Shown here: one piece after another, positions 10,801-24,700 of the stretch
Layout of the letters: each line of letters opens with the position of its first letter
Numbering within the stretch: position 1 is the first letter of the stretch
From: Lamellibrachia columna
Taxonomy: Eukaryota; Annelida; Polychaeta; Sabellida; Siboglinidae
Length of the DNA: 64,000 nt
Assembly: GCA_963662155.1 (NCBI GenBank)
Contig: OY759271.1
Location: 16,971,084-17,035,083, forward strand
Direction of reading: 5' to 3'
Program-made: the position numbers and the translations under genes
The notes under the pieces: model-generated
Databases searched by the model: none
What the model saw: only the letters and a program-made list of their open reading frames with translations
What the model was told of the DNA's origin: nothing

Positions 10801-13800
10801 AAGTTGTCATATCCTATGCCTAGCTTCGCGGAGCTTTGCATAGAAGATATAGCTAACTTTTGTTTTCATAATTTTTTTTGTTACATGGAAGTAAGAGTAA
10901 TGTTTGACTTTGTGACATGTGTATGGTAAATATATGAGAAGTTTGGTGGCTCTAGGTGGTCATTTTCATAGTTAGGTTAGAAAGCAAACTTCGCAACAGC
11001 AGGAGAAGTGCCGACAGGTGGTGGTGATTTCAGCCCTCGGAGAATTCGGACCAATTGTCATGTTGTTTTGGCTTGGTAATTTTGTTGACTATGTGACATG
11101 CAAGATCTACTCAGTTCTAGCTAGTAACAGATTAGCCTTCACTTTAAGGGTTTGTTATTCCTGTACTTATCATCAAAGGAATGCTAAATTTAACTAGATA
11201 CTGTTGAAGTACACTACTACATATTTTCATACCCATTCAACATCTTAAAAACTTCAATCTGATTTCCTCTTAACCTCATTCTCTCTAGAGTTGTTAAACC
11301 ACATTCTTTCAGTCGTTTTTCATAACTAAGGTCTCTCAGTTCTGGAATAATTTTAGTTGCTCTCCTCTGTATGTGTTCAAGCGTATCTATATCCTTCTTA
11401 CTATATGGTCTCCATGCTTGTATACAGTATTCTAAATGAGGTCTAACTATTGCTTTATACAGAGGTATAATTAGCTTTTTTCCTTGTATATTTCTTCTAA
11501 TCAACCCAAGAATTTTATTACCCTTTGAAGCTGCAATACCACACTGCTCTGAAACTTTTATATCAGTGCTTATTGTAACTCCTAAGTCTTTCTTTTACAA
11601 TAGTACCCAGAACAGTATCTCCCATTTTATAGTTTACATCCAAGTTCCCAAGTCCTGTATGTAGGCATTTACATTTCCCAAAATTGAACAACATCTGCCA
11701 TTTCTCAGACCATTTTACTAATCGGTCTAGATCATTTTGTAAATGTTGTTTATCACCATCAGTGTTAACCTTTCTAAACACTTTTGTGTCATCTGCAAAT
11801 TTCAGTATGTTACTTGTTATATTGTCATCCAAGTCACTGATATATATTAAGAATAATAAAGGTCCTAATACTGATCCTTGTGGTACCCCACTCAAAACTG
11901 ATTTCCAGTTTGAAACTTCTCCATCTACTACAACACGTTGTCTTCTGTCAGTCAGCCATTGTTCTATCCAGTCAATTATGCTATCCCTGATACCATGGGC
12001 TTTTAATTTAAGTAGTAATCTTTGATGTGGCACTTTGTCAAAAGCTTTCTGAAAATCTAAGTAGATAATATCTACTGGTGATCCCTCATCTATCCACTTA
12101 GTGATTTCTTCCAAAAAACAACATATTTGTTAAGCATGACCTCGCTTTTAGGAATCCATGTTGAGATGAATTTAATAATTTATGCTTAACAAGGAAGTCC
12201 ACCACATGGTCTTTAATTGACCTTTCTAATAATTTACAAATCACTGACGTTAAACTCACTGGTCTGTAATTCTCTGACTTATTTCTCGGGAATATGTTCT
12301 TCAAACTTAAAGAAGGCAGTAGAACCAGAGGACACAAAGCAGCATTAGTTAAGGAGCAGTGTAGGTTGGACATGAGGAAGTACTGTTTCTCACAGAGGGT
12401 GATAAATGAATGGAACATCTGCCAAATGACTGTGTTAATGCTAGTAGTGTGAATATGTTTAAAAATAGAATTGACAAATATTTGATAAGGGCGGGCTACA
12501 CATAGATGAGAACATTGTTGGATTCTTGATAAGCCAATGGCTTCCTTGTCCACTTGCCATCTGGAACTTGTTGTTTGGGATGGCAATCTTATTAAATCTC
12601 TTGTTAAAAACCCTTTTTAAATAATGGTATGATGTTTGCTTCTTTCCATTCAAACGGAACAACTCCCTCATTTAATGACAAGTTGAACACTCTTGCATGT
12701 GGTATACTGATTTGTTCTACTGTTTTCGTTAGAAGTTTTGGAGGAATTCCATCCACTCCTGGTGATTTATTATCCTTCATTGCCTTTATTTTCTTAGCTA
12801 CCATTTCTGGAGTTACAACTAACGGTCCTAAATAGTCAGATCTAGCCTCCTGAAATTTAGCATCTGGAACTGGTAATGAACTAATATCCTCTTTACTGAA
12901 CTGAAGTAACCATTTAGGTCTTTCGCCATTAAAAACCCCTGTGATATTATATTTCCAGCACTGTCTTCTAGAGGTCCAACCTTGTCTTGTACGTTTTGTT
13001 TACTGCTGACATATGCATAAAAACTCATGCTGTAATTTTTTATATTACATGCTAGTTTTTGCTCATAGCTTCTTTTAGACTGTCGAATTTCAGTTGTAGC
13101 TGCATTAAGTGCCTCTTTGTAATTTGCATAGTCTTTATCCTTTCTGGTACGCCTATAAACCCTCCACACAGTTTGCTTGAACCTTATTTTTGTAATAGCT
13201 TCTTTTGACAAGTGTTTCTTTCTAGACCGTTTTCCTTGTTTTTTCGAGGAGAAAAATTTATCAATGATACTCTCAATTTCATATTTTAGAATAATCCAAC
13301 ATTCGATTGCGGTCTTATTCATCAGCATGTTATTCCAATCTAGCTTTGCTAAGTATTTTCTCATATCTTTATAGCTACCTTTGTGGAAGTTTCTCCTGTA
13401 CGTTTTTTTATTTTTACTTTCTGATTTTACATTGATGTCAAAATGTATTTGATTGTGGTCACTGTTACCCAATGGTTCAAGTATTTTTACATTGTCCACT
13501 AATTCTTTTTGTGATGACAAAACTATATATAATACCTTCTCTCTGCTGGTTGGTTCTAGCATGGGCTGAATAAGGAAGCTATCCTGAATTAAAAATAGAA
13601 ATTGTTGGTCCTCACCCCCTGTACTCTCTAGAGATTTCCATTGTATGTGTCCATGGTTAAAATCTCCCATTATGATACATTCCCCTTTATTAACTTCCTT
13701 TATAGCGTTTTGTATTTTTGTGTTATCCTCTTCGTTTATGTATGGACTTAGATAAACTAATCCAATAGTTAATTTTGAATTTCCTGAAACTATTTTGCAC

Positions 13801-16800
13801 CAAATAGCTTCATCGCAATCTGCTTCCCTTTCTAGTTTCATTTCATAATCCTGAATAGATTCTTTAACATATAAAATAACTCTCCCTCCCCTTCTTCCTA
13901 TTCGATCTCTCCTAAACATTATGTGTCCTGTCAGTCCTAATTCAGCATCTGCTATGTCTATGTTGGCCCATGATTCGGTCATACCAATTATATGAGAGTC
14001 AAGAGGCATCTCTAAGTAACCCCCTTGCGCTTCTAGTTTAAACAATGTTTACTACCAAAAATATTTGTTATGGTACCCATGCCACAATCTACTGCTGCTG
14101 AGAGTTCGTCCGCAAATACTGCTTCGCCCTTTCCACTTAGATGAAGCCCATCCTTCATGAACATATCAGCCCTTCCAACAAAACTTCCCCACAAATCCAA
14201 CTTCCTCTTTCCTACATAGCTTCTGGACTAGCATGTTAATTGCCATCCCCCAGCAATTTTATATCTCTGACCCCTCCTTCCTATTACTGGTAAAATCCCT
14301 GACAGTATTACCTGCTCAACCCACATCTGCTTTAGTGTTCTAACCAACTGCCTGTATTTCCTAACTATGGCAGTTGTACCCTCCCTCTCTATGTTATTTG
14401 TCCCTACTTGTACTAAAACAGATCCACCCTTGCCCGAACCCACAATGTTTTCTACCCTCTCAGTTATCGCCTCTAGTTTGGCCACAGGCAAGCAGACCAC
14501 AACGTCATCTCCCTTGTTTAAGACTCTGTTGGTCTTCCTAACTATTGAGTCCCCCACAAACACCCTCGCTCTCTTCCTCACCCCCTCTATCACTGCCACA
14601 GAATAGCTCTTCCGTTGGATCCCTTCCATCGCACTCTGTCATGCAGCCTTGTCACCTGGCAGACTGTTATGAGTCTCTCTCTCACCCATCAACCTGTCAC
14701 CTTTCCCTCCCGTCTCCTGGCTAACTTGTGCTCCTGTCACCTTCCCTCCTAACACCTTCCTTCCCGTCTCCCTCACTCTCATCGGCTTCACTCTCGTCTC
14801 CTTCCCTCCTGTCTCCTTCGTTCCTGTCTCCCCCACTCCCCTCTCCTACACTCCAGTTGTCTTCCCTCCCATTTCTTTCCTTCCCGTCTCCTTTCATCCT
14901 GGGTCCTTACGTCCTGTCTCCCTACAACCTGTCACCTTACCTCCTCTCAGCCTCCTCCCAGGCTGAGGTGAGCTCTCCCTAGCATCTCTCTCATCATCTT
15001 CCCCCACTTAATCATCTACTGTCCCCCCACCGGAACCACTGGCACAACCCACCTGTTCCCTTCCCACCATTGCCACAATGAGCAGCCTCAGCTGTTCCAA
15101 CTGGACCTCATGTTCCTTCATCCTCGTACATCCCCTACACTCAAAACTAAAACTATCTGCCTGAACCTCAGCCCAGGATTTCTCGCACCCGGACTTGATG
15201 CAGTCCACCCAGTTGCTGCAACTGCCACATATTAAATGCCTGGTGGCCTTTACCTGCCGCTTGCATGGCGCTACTACAGAATTTAGTCTTAATTTGATTG
15301 CTACATTAGCCTTGAATAAGGCTGTTTTTGTCTTCAAAAGAACACTTTAGGCTGGGTTATTTAGGATTTAATTTAATATTGACAATGATGTATTTGCTAA
15401 CTATGTCTTTTCTACTAAGCACGCATGAGCCCAAATATGCCTGCCACCTATATATATATATATATATATATATATAGCAAATACAGAGAACACTGTGTAA
15501 ACAAAACAATGAACTCGGTGTATACCAACTTACGCTAAAATCCTGCTGTTAATTCCGTTTTATCAAGAAAGTTTACTCCAACTCAGATGTTGTCTTATGT
15601 ATGTAATTTATGTAAATTTATCACTTTATTTCATATATATTCAACAATGTAAATGTTAGTTTGATACACCAGTTTAATTCATGACCTGTAAACAAACCCC
15701 TTTTATCACTCGCTAAATATATGTCAATAAGAGTCCGGGAAAAATACTGCCTCTGTTAACAAAAACGGTTTCTTAATATATGTCTATAAGAAGTTTGTGT
15801 TTAATATATGTGTAATAGTAATACTTATTCTAGCCAATATTCTACTCTTTCTGACTATTCACTATGCTATCTAAATTTCTGAATGGTAAACAACCCTATT
15901 ATATCGCTCGCTGACTTCCCTGCTGGAGTCCGGAAATAACTTATGCTAAAATACTACCTCTGACTAATAATTAACAAAAACTGTTTCCTAATATATGTCT
16001 ACAATACGTTTATGTATAATATATATGCAATAATAATACTTATTCTAGTCGATATTCCACGGTTTCCTGTCAAATCTCTGCACAAAAATCAAATCTCTGC
16101 TGCCCCAAGATTCTCCAGCCGAATACAATGATCGTCTCGTCTCGTTGACTGCATGTTAAAATATAGCGCCGTATTTTATGTGAAAGGAAGCGAAAGCTAT
16201 AAAAGCAATTACAAAGTAACAATTTTGGGTTAATGTGGAAATAAATCAATTAACAAATGAGAGAATAAATAGAATGCTTTATTCACAGAAAGACACACAT
16301 TAAACTTCATGTGCTTGCTACACAATCATTTGAGCCGATATCACTACGCCCATTGTGCTCTGAGGCCAAAGTTACTAGAGTTGCAGGCCGAACTCTCCAA
16401 AGAATGTTGTAAGAATTCACCACACTGAATTCACCATAAGCTGACATCACCTGTATCATCAGCTTCCGTGCTGACAGCTCCCTGACAGCTCGCTTCGATC
16501 CTAGGTGAACTGTGGTCGTCAACGCCCGTGTCGCTGCCTGTGTTCTATGGATTGGTGGCATCAACATAGCTTCCACTAGTGGGAATAATGTGGGCACATC
16601 ATCCTCTTTCAGAGATTTTAGCACCAGGATAACCCAGGGCTGCACCTTCTCTGTCCGGATGACAGTCGAAAACAATTTTCTCGAAGCGAGCAAAGCTGGC
16701 TGTGCTGTACTTCGTCGGCTTGACGTTTGTTTTTTTAAACAAAGTTGGTTCCGTAGGGAATTTAAACGAACTACATGTTACTTTATTCTTACTACTGTTT

Positions 16801-18861
16801 GCATCACAAGTAAATGCTGCACAATAAAACCATTGACACTCACTTCTAAACAACCGCTATTGCTATGAACAGTACGGTGAATGACTGGAAAGTCCCAGTC
16901 TCGTAGCACTTCCTTATCATCAGTGACATCACGTTGAAGCTGGCCAATACGCACAGAAAAAATATGCATAACCGAGGCAGGCTGGTAGAACAGAGTATTA
17001 TTTAGAATTATAAATTAGTGGAATTCTAATTAATTTTTGGGTGTTGTGGAAATATGCTACAAGATGTAACATAATATTATTTCAAGCAATCGTTGTTGTT
17101 ATTTCCTTTAAGAACCACAAACAACTACAGAAATGGTAATATTATTGAGTTAAATTTAAAACGTCCTAAAGATGTATAATCATAAAATAACTACCTATGT
17201 GAATAATATGAACTTACAATTACTTTAATTTTTTTTACATGAACCTATAATTAGTAATTTTAAATTGTATACATAGTACCAAAATTAGGCTTCACAACGA
17301 TGGGTCAAAACTAGGAGAAAAGAACCATGATTGCAGGAGAAGACTAGTATTAATATATGACATAATGCCACACTTACTCTTGGTCAATCTGCTGGTCACT
17401 AGAGACACTGGTATTTGACGAGATCATCTGGCTGATCGGTGGCAGTGCCGGTTTGGTGTATGTGTGAAACTCGGCATCCACAAAATGGCCATCACCCTCA
17501 ACATTTCCGAGAGTTTCCCAGACTGCCTTGCTTTCTGTTAGATAGCCCTGGTCTGTCACCAGTAGAAATAGTTCGCTCTGAAACAGCACCAGAAGTAACC
17601 TCAACATTCAAGAAACAACAGAGAGGAAAATCAATGGAGATAAAGATGTAATATTCTTGTGACTCAACACACATCAATGACAGCATATTGGTCCTAACAA
17701 TGTTAGTTCTAGTGCTTTATGATAAATTACCATGTTGATGGTTTGCAATGATACGTTATTTGTGACAATGCAGTTGTCACAATTGTTAGCAACATTTGCA
17801 ACATAATATCCATGACATGACAGTTGTGATATCATGGCCCTGATATATGACAGGTATGATATCATGGCTCTGACATGACATGACAGTTGTCAATGAAAGT
17901 AATAACATTGTGATGCAAAAAATGAAAGCAATAACACTGTGATGCTAAGATGTAAGTAATAACACCATGATGCTAAAATGAAAGTAATAACACCATGATG
18001 CTAGGGTGACATGTGAGGAGACACAAGAGGTGATGTACATTGTGCTTGTAGAGGGTGCTGAAATGGTTGTTTCGGAAGAAGACACATAGTTCCTCTTCAT
18101 TCACGGCGCTGGCAAGTTCACACAGGCCACAGTAGGTCAGCTGTGAGGCCGTCTTAGTGAGAAACTCTTCCGCTATCAGAGCTGCAACAAAACAAGTTAC
18201 TACATAAAGAACAAATAGTGATCACTCACAGCACATGTTGATAAAACAGGTGAAGTCTTCAATCATCACAGACACATTCAGAAGCAACTTCATAGGAGAC
18301 GCAGTTCTTTAAGTTAACACATATGAAGAAGGAAAAAATATGCACACAGTGTCACACAATATCTATAAGCGGTAGAAGAGTGATTAGGCTTGTCCAATCA
18401 AATCCCTGCACTCACAAGTGAAAACAATCCCTTTCCTAAGTAGAGAGAGAGAGAAAGAGTGAGAGGGAGAATTTATCGGAACAAAATTATGAACATAAAA
18501 AATCCCGCAAAAAGCAGGACTGAAGGAAAAAAGTGGTACTTCCTGCCCAAAAGCAATGTTGACACATATGGGATTGGCATGACAGTCATATAAACATGTA
18601 CTGCATCCAACATGTATCTACCTTCAGTGATTAGTTCTGGCCTTGGTGAGTTCTTCTGTATAATGATCTTTTCAACGAGTTGGTTGTAGCTTAAATTCCC
18701 TATGGCAGTGACTTCATCGGGAAGCCCTGGGTCGACCAACCAGCCGTGCACGAGGCGTATCCTCAACAGGTCAAAAACTATGCACTCCGGGGTGTACTCA
18801 AAATCTGCCACACTGCATCAAATGTGACAAGAAATTATGCTAGCAGGATCCCTGTGTACAG

Positions 18862-18900
<39 letters not shown>

Positions 18901-21658
18901 GAGTTATCTTAGAAGCTATGCAAATATTAAAGGAAACATTTAAATTGCAACTGAAATTAGAAAATTCAAAAGAAGTTTTGAACAACAACAAAGAGTTTAT
19001 GCTTGGGTAAGGAGTAAATAGAAATGTTGGGACAAGGTCAACCTACTGGAAGACAATGTTGGAACTAGAACATCATTTTTTAATGGCAAATGACTTAAAT
19101 TGGTACTTCAGTTCAGTGTTTACCAGATGATATATTAGTTCACTACCAACAAAAGTTACTAAATTTGAGAGGGCTAAATCATATTGTTTATGGTAATTAA
19201 TTATAACTTCAGAAACTGTGGGGCCTAGTCAACTGTACAGTTTTATGAAGTTGGCCGTTCTGTCCTGAACCAACAGAAACATGTTGCAAGGAAATAGTGT
19301 AAAAGTTGAAAATTACCCTGAAAACTTTACATTTACATCCAAGCCTGTCTGTAGTTTATGGAAGATGGCCAGTGCATCATGTCTGTTCTGCTCATAGTCC
19401 AGCTGGACAGCATCGCTGTCCTGGCCCTGAAAACATACCACTGATACAACGCAAACATCACAACTTCACAAGTTTTATCAAGAAATAATTCAAATATCAT
19501 TTAAGAGATCATTATAACATCAGAGCTGCGACATTGAATGGATTTCCTGAATATATTCAATATGGGTTTTGGGAGGTATTCGGCCATGTCCAATTTTTAT
19601 ATGGATTTGTTTAAATTTAAAAATCGTAGTAAAGTATATTTTCTTGTATTCATCACATCACATAATATTTAAAACCAAATGACAAACTTATAGTGGCCAA
19701 TTCAGGTCAAAGCACAAATACTTGCTGGTCATATTTCCAGCAAAACCAAGCAGATTTATTTTTTATGTAGGCATATTTTGTTGCCTGATTGATGGCGACA
19801 CTCGAACAGGAATACTACACAGTACAAATTGACTAACCAATGAACATTTTTACTGGGATTTATATGGCTTTTATAGAATATTAAGTCATATGGATTTCAA
19901 CCAAAATGTGGCAGGTTTGTAACATGCATGTATTATAAATGAATACTTGAAATGAAAGTTGTACAGGTAAAGAAGCATCACTAAAAGATCTTGACCATCA
20001 TTTGCTTGTTTATTGTTTCTGTGATGAAGTGCCGTTTAGACAAGTTCTGTGCACAACAAGAAGGCAGGTCAAACAAGTTACTTAGGGCAACCAACCAGTC
20101 TGAGGAAATAATTTTTCAATGATTCATGTCAACATGTATTCATTTCAAATTGACTGACATACTATCAAGCATGTTGTCATATTATCAAGCATGCCAGTGC
20201 CAACTGAACTGGTTACTAGTCAACTGTCAATATTTTGTTTGTGCTATACCACTAATGATTAGTTGATGGTTGTGGTGCAAGTCCAGTTACTTTATTACAA
20301 AACTACCATGTCTTCTTCTTATTAATTAGTTGTCTACCAGGATAAGCTGTTAGACAAAATAAGCTGACAGTGACTGCAACAGCAAGGCCACATTCTTTGG
20401 ATTATAATTAATATTATATAGGTACAAAGTCTGAAAGTACAGCTGTATAAATAACTTTTTAATTTTAACCACAATCTTTGCAATATAATTTGACCAAGCA
20501 TTGTTTACATGTTAATAAATATCAACCTTTTTACCTTATCATTCAGTACATTAACAAACAGCAGTTGACAATTTCCAGTACCTGTGTACAATGTTTATTG
20601 GGGTGAGGCATTCACAGGATCACAAAACTTTCAAATTAAACAGATAAAAATCAAAGTGTAATATTATGTTTTAAATGTGCTTAATTACAAAACATGGGTG
20701 GTTAAGATGTTACACATAACATATAGTTTATATACCATATAACATGCTTTTACAATAAAAAAAACATCAGACTTTGTAACTGCAACTGTATTTAGACAAC
20801 AACTTTGATAAGAACGCCCAAGGAGACCAAAGTTTAGGGAAAGACAGGGAAAGAGAAACTGGGCAAGGGATAGATTTGGAAAGATAATCAGGGTGAAGAT
20901 AGGTAGGAAAAACAATTAACATGTATGGAAGTGATGGAATAACCTATCGATAGTGAAAGACAAACATGTAAAGGAGAAAGGCGTTGATACAAAAAGACAA
21001 ATGATGGATTGAGAAAGACAAACAGGATACCTTACCTCTGGTGGAGTCTGTTCAAAGATGCAGTCAGCGAGATATTCCATCAACTGCCCAGATGACACAA
21101 CCTCCAATGTGGGGGGCAGTTTTATCTTGCCCTGTAGTGTTAATATATTGACAACCGCAAGAAGTGGACAGGAACCGTTCTCATTCTGCGTAATTATACC
21201 CACACTGGTGTCGTTGAAATTAATCCATTTCACTTGGTACAGAAAGTGTTCTTGAGATGCAGTGTCATGTGGATTACTCGGGCTTGCTACAGCGCCATCT
21301 GCAGGTGACTGGCATGTGGTTTCCATGGCAACAGGTCCAGGGGATGGAGCCTCAGGTGTCTCTGAGCATGTGTTGTTATGACAGTTGGTCATTTCTGTGG
21401 CCATATCTTCCACGACTGGTTTTGCTAACACTATTTCAACAATGCCTGTGCTTGCATTGTTTGCTATATCGACAGCAATGTCTTCTGGAATGCTTGTAAC
21501 TGGTGCAGTTACGTTTAGCCGGGTGGTATCCGACTGCATCTCGGCATCCGACTGTATCTCGACATCTGTTTTATCACCAGTGTCGTTGTTCTCTTGTGCC
21601 TCTTCTAAACAAAAGTGTTTTAATATAAATGTAACTAATAAATGGCAATTACCCATTA

Positions 21659-21716
<58 letters not shown>

Positions 21717-24700
21717 TGACATAACAATCTTACAACTGAACAATTCTTGAAGAATGAGTGATTACTTATACATGTGCAATTCAATGTAAAAAATTAATAT
21801 TTTACGGGAAATGTTTGGTGGGCAGTTTCCTCTAGATAACTAAATGGTGGTTCACATAAAGCACTAATTAGGGAAATGGACCATTTGGCAACATGAGCGT
21901 AGCATGATCATGCGAGTACTTTCTTAGATGAAACACTTGCCAAAACTAGTTATTAGTACTTATTACTCATCATAAAGTGCATTTATATTTATTGATGATG
22001 ACAACATTTGTATTTATAATGTCATGTTTACTGAAATGTCAAATACATCCAATGAAAAGCCTAGAGAATTCAGACAGATCTTCCCCGTCATTCCTTAGGG
22101 TGTGGAGGATCCCACTGCAGGTTTCTCACACTCAGCATATCTCATTTGCAGCAGAGGATCCAGGGGGGTCTTACGTGTCTCGAGTCCCCCTAGGCCATGG
22201 AGGGGGGTCTTAGACCCTGTGTCCATGGCAAATATTACGGTAAAGGACAATGTCTATAGACCTAGTCAATGTAAAGACTGAAGTAGTAGCAGCCGGCTAA
22301 TATTAACCCTTCTGTAAGTAGAATGACACGTGTTGTCCTGTTTCCCCCCCCTTCATAAGTAGAACGACATATGACTATGACTGACTGAGACTCCCCCTGC
22401 CAACAAGCCTAGATCTGTCCCTGATCTGCCCTTATGATGACTTGTTACCATATCTTGCATGCTCTTCTGCCAGTTTCCCCCACTCTCTACTCTTCACATC
22501 TCTGAACACAACCACTCCATTTTAATTGTGATCTTCTCATTCTAAAACCTCTTCTGTTTTCCATACTCTCTTTGGCAATCTTGTGTTACCCATTATCTGG
22601 ACATGTCCTGCCCACTGCAGTCTGTTCCCAACTAATTTCCTTTTCAGGTGCTTCTACATCAAAATCACTTCCTGCCATTCAACCATCCTTCTTCTCTCAT
22701 TCCCGCTTCACCCTACCAATTCTCCGAACCCAGATGCTGCTTTTTTCAGTTATGGCCAGTGATCTCAACTCATACACACTAAGCTGACCCCCACAAGCTT
22801 GCATAACTTTAATTTCTCTTCAGGCTTTAGGTGTATCTTCAACTTCCTATCCCATATAATTGCCACCACTTTCTTCCATGTTACAGTCACCATGACAACC
22901 AACAGCTCTGCATGTAGGAATCACGTCGATCTCGGCCCACCTATTTAGTTGTTAATAGGAATTAGGTAGTTGTGTTGGGTATATGTGTGTAAAGAAATGT
23001 GTATATGTGTAGAGAAATGAAATATTACATGGATGTTTTGTTTACCCGTTTTTACTACCACGTTGATCTCGGCCCACCTATTTTGAATGAGGTTCATTAT
23101 TCGCACAGTTGTTCTGTTAAATTCCTTTCTGCTTCGAGTAAATTAACTCGAACTTATTTTATAGGAATTTAAAATTGCATTTGAATCAAAACCAGTTTCA
23201 CTTATGAAAAATACAAAATATAGTTACTGCATATATTTGTTTACATTTTGTGCGTGCTATGAACGTGTAGAGTCGGTAGAGACATTAGGCCCTAGTAATC
23301 GGCTTGGTGTTCTTGCATGGTTTCATTGAGCAGATCCTTTCATGTGATTTATCTTTGATTTCTGTCTGTTAAGAATGTGTGGCGGCTCTAGCATTGTTTC
23401 ATTGATCAAGTCTTTTTGTTTGAATAATGACATAGCCGTTATATGCACTGCTTGTTTACTGCTCCCAAGCTAGAATTAAAACCCGACTTTGTGTATATAA
23501 ATATACACAAAAGTAAAATATTTTACACTCAGAGACTGGAGCCATATTACTAATACTTTTGAACAAGTTTCATGTAACACCAAAAAATCATATAGGTAAT
23601 TTTTAGATAGTAATAAAATCTCTGTTATTTAAAACAGAGACTTTACAGTTTACTTTACCTTAATAAAGTTAATGTAATTAGAAAAATTAATCATAGTTAA
23701 AATTTGATCATATACCATAAAGTGGCGCAAAGGACACTGCACCACCTGGCGATGTTCCCTGAGGTCCAAAACAGTGAACTGCCCAGCAACTGTTCGCCAG
23801 GAAGAGAGTGTGTTTTTGCCTAGACCCAGGGAACACATCCACCAACCGAATCTGCCATCCATTCAAGTCAGCTGGGGAGATTGTTGGTGGAATGATTGAT
23901 GAATTCATTCCATACAACGAACCTTGCCCTGCCCTGCCCAGCATCATCTGACTGGCGGCCAATGCCAACTACCACCGTCATTGTCCGCAGCACCCTCAGG
24001 ACCTAAGTTTCCAACTCAATATGGACCATATTCCTGACAACTTTCTTTGCCGGGATATTCACGTTGAAGGGGCTCGCCACCTTCTCTTTGCCTCCGACAT
24101 CCAACTCGATCTGATGTCAAATGCTAAGACTTGGTACATCGACACCACGTTCCACATCATGCAACAGCCGTTCTACCAGTTGTTTACGGTTAACGCTTTT
24201 GTTTGGCACGAAGGCTGCATGAAACAACTGCTACTGTTAATGTGCATGATGTCTCGACATAGAAAGACCAACTACATAGCTGTCTTTTGTTAACTGTGTG
24301 CCATGCTTTCCCGTCGCCGGGTCGAGCGCATCGTGCTTGATTTTGAAGATGTCACATGGCACTCTGCTTCATCCCAGCACAACACATCACACCCGTCTTC
24401 AGACAATTGCAATGAGAAGCCACGACAGACGCATTGACACCACTTCTGCAATATATCAACTGCACATGGATGCGTCTCGTGTTGGAGGGAAAGTTGCAGC
24501 GGTATCAGAAGACATTCGCGAATCTTCAACGAAAGATCTTTGCATACTGGGAGGAATACGAGAATGGCGACCGCTTTGCTCTACAACTCCTGCAAGCCTG
24601 TTCACGACTGCATGGGCCAAGGCATGGTCACCCCTCAGACTGAACTGTTGGAATGTGAACTTTTTACATGGGATCTATTTTATTGAATGATGTGATGTAA

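Larger units (their letters stand above)
11217..15340 (-). mobile_element. CR1-like LINE, copy 1, near full length but rearranged
   Basis: Reading down the minus strand: ORF1 with a PHD-like zinc finger (15337-15008), a repetitive linker, an SGNH-hydrolase-like domain (14629-14228), then ORF2 with an endonuclease (14045-12828) and reverse transcriptase (12804-11217) interrupted at 12294-12606. This domain order fits CR1-group elements. The copy has frameshifts, a deletion before PLDSHIIGMTESWA, and stops inside the C-terminal ORF2 region at KMLNGYENM; the expected 3' end is missing here. It cannot be active. It lies wholly in MINDY intron 6-7. Confidence 0.9.

Noticed and set aside
11684..12025. 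Plus-strand 113-codon frame
   Set aside because: Antisense shadow of the LINE reverse transcriptase; the minus strand has the FADD and SGVPQGSVLGP motifs.
14728..14982. Plus-strand Ser/Pro/Leu-rich frame
   Set aside because: Shadow of the repetitive LINE ORF1 linker.
20916..21743. Whole 275-codon minus-strand frame as one coding unit
   Set aside because: Only 21604-21036 is exon; the start is translated (TA)n (YIYIYI) and the end runs past a GTAAGG donor.
24298..24690. Separate 130-codon gene
   Set aside because: It is a frame across the decayed MULE transposase; the other frame holds the recognisable C-terminal motifs.
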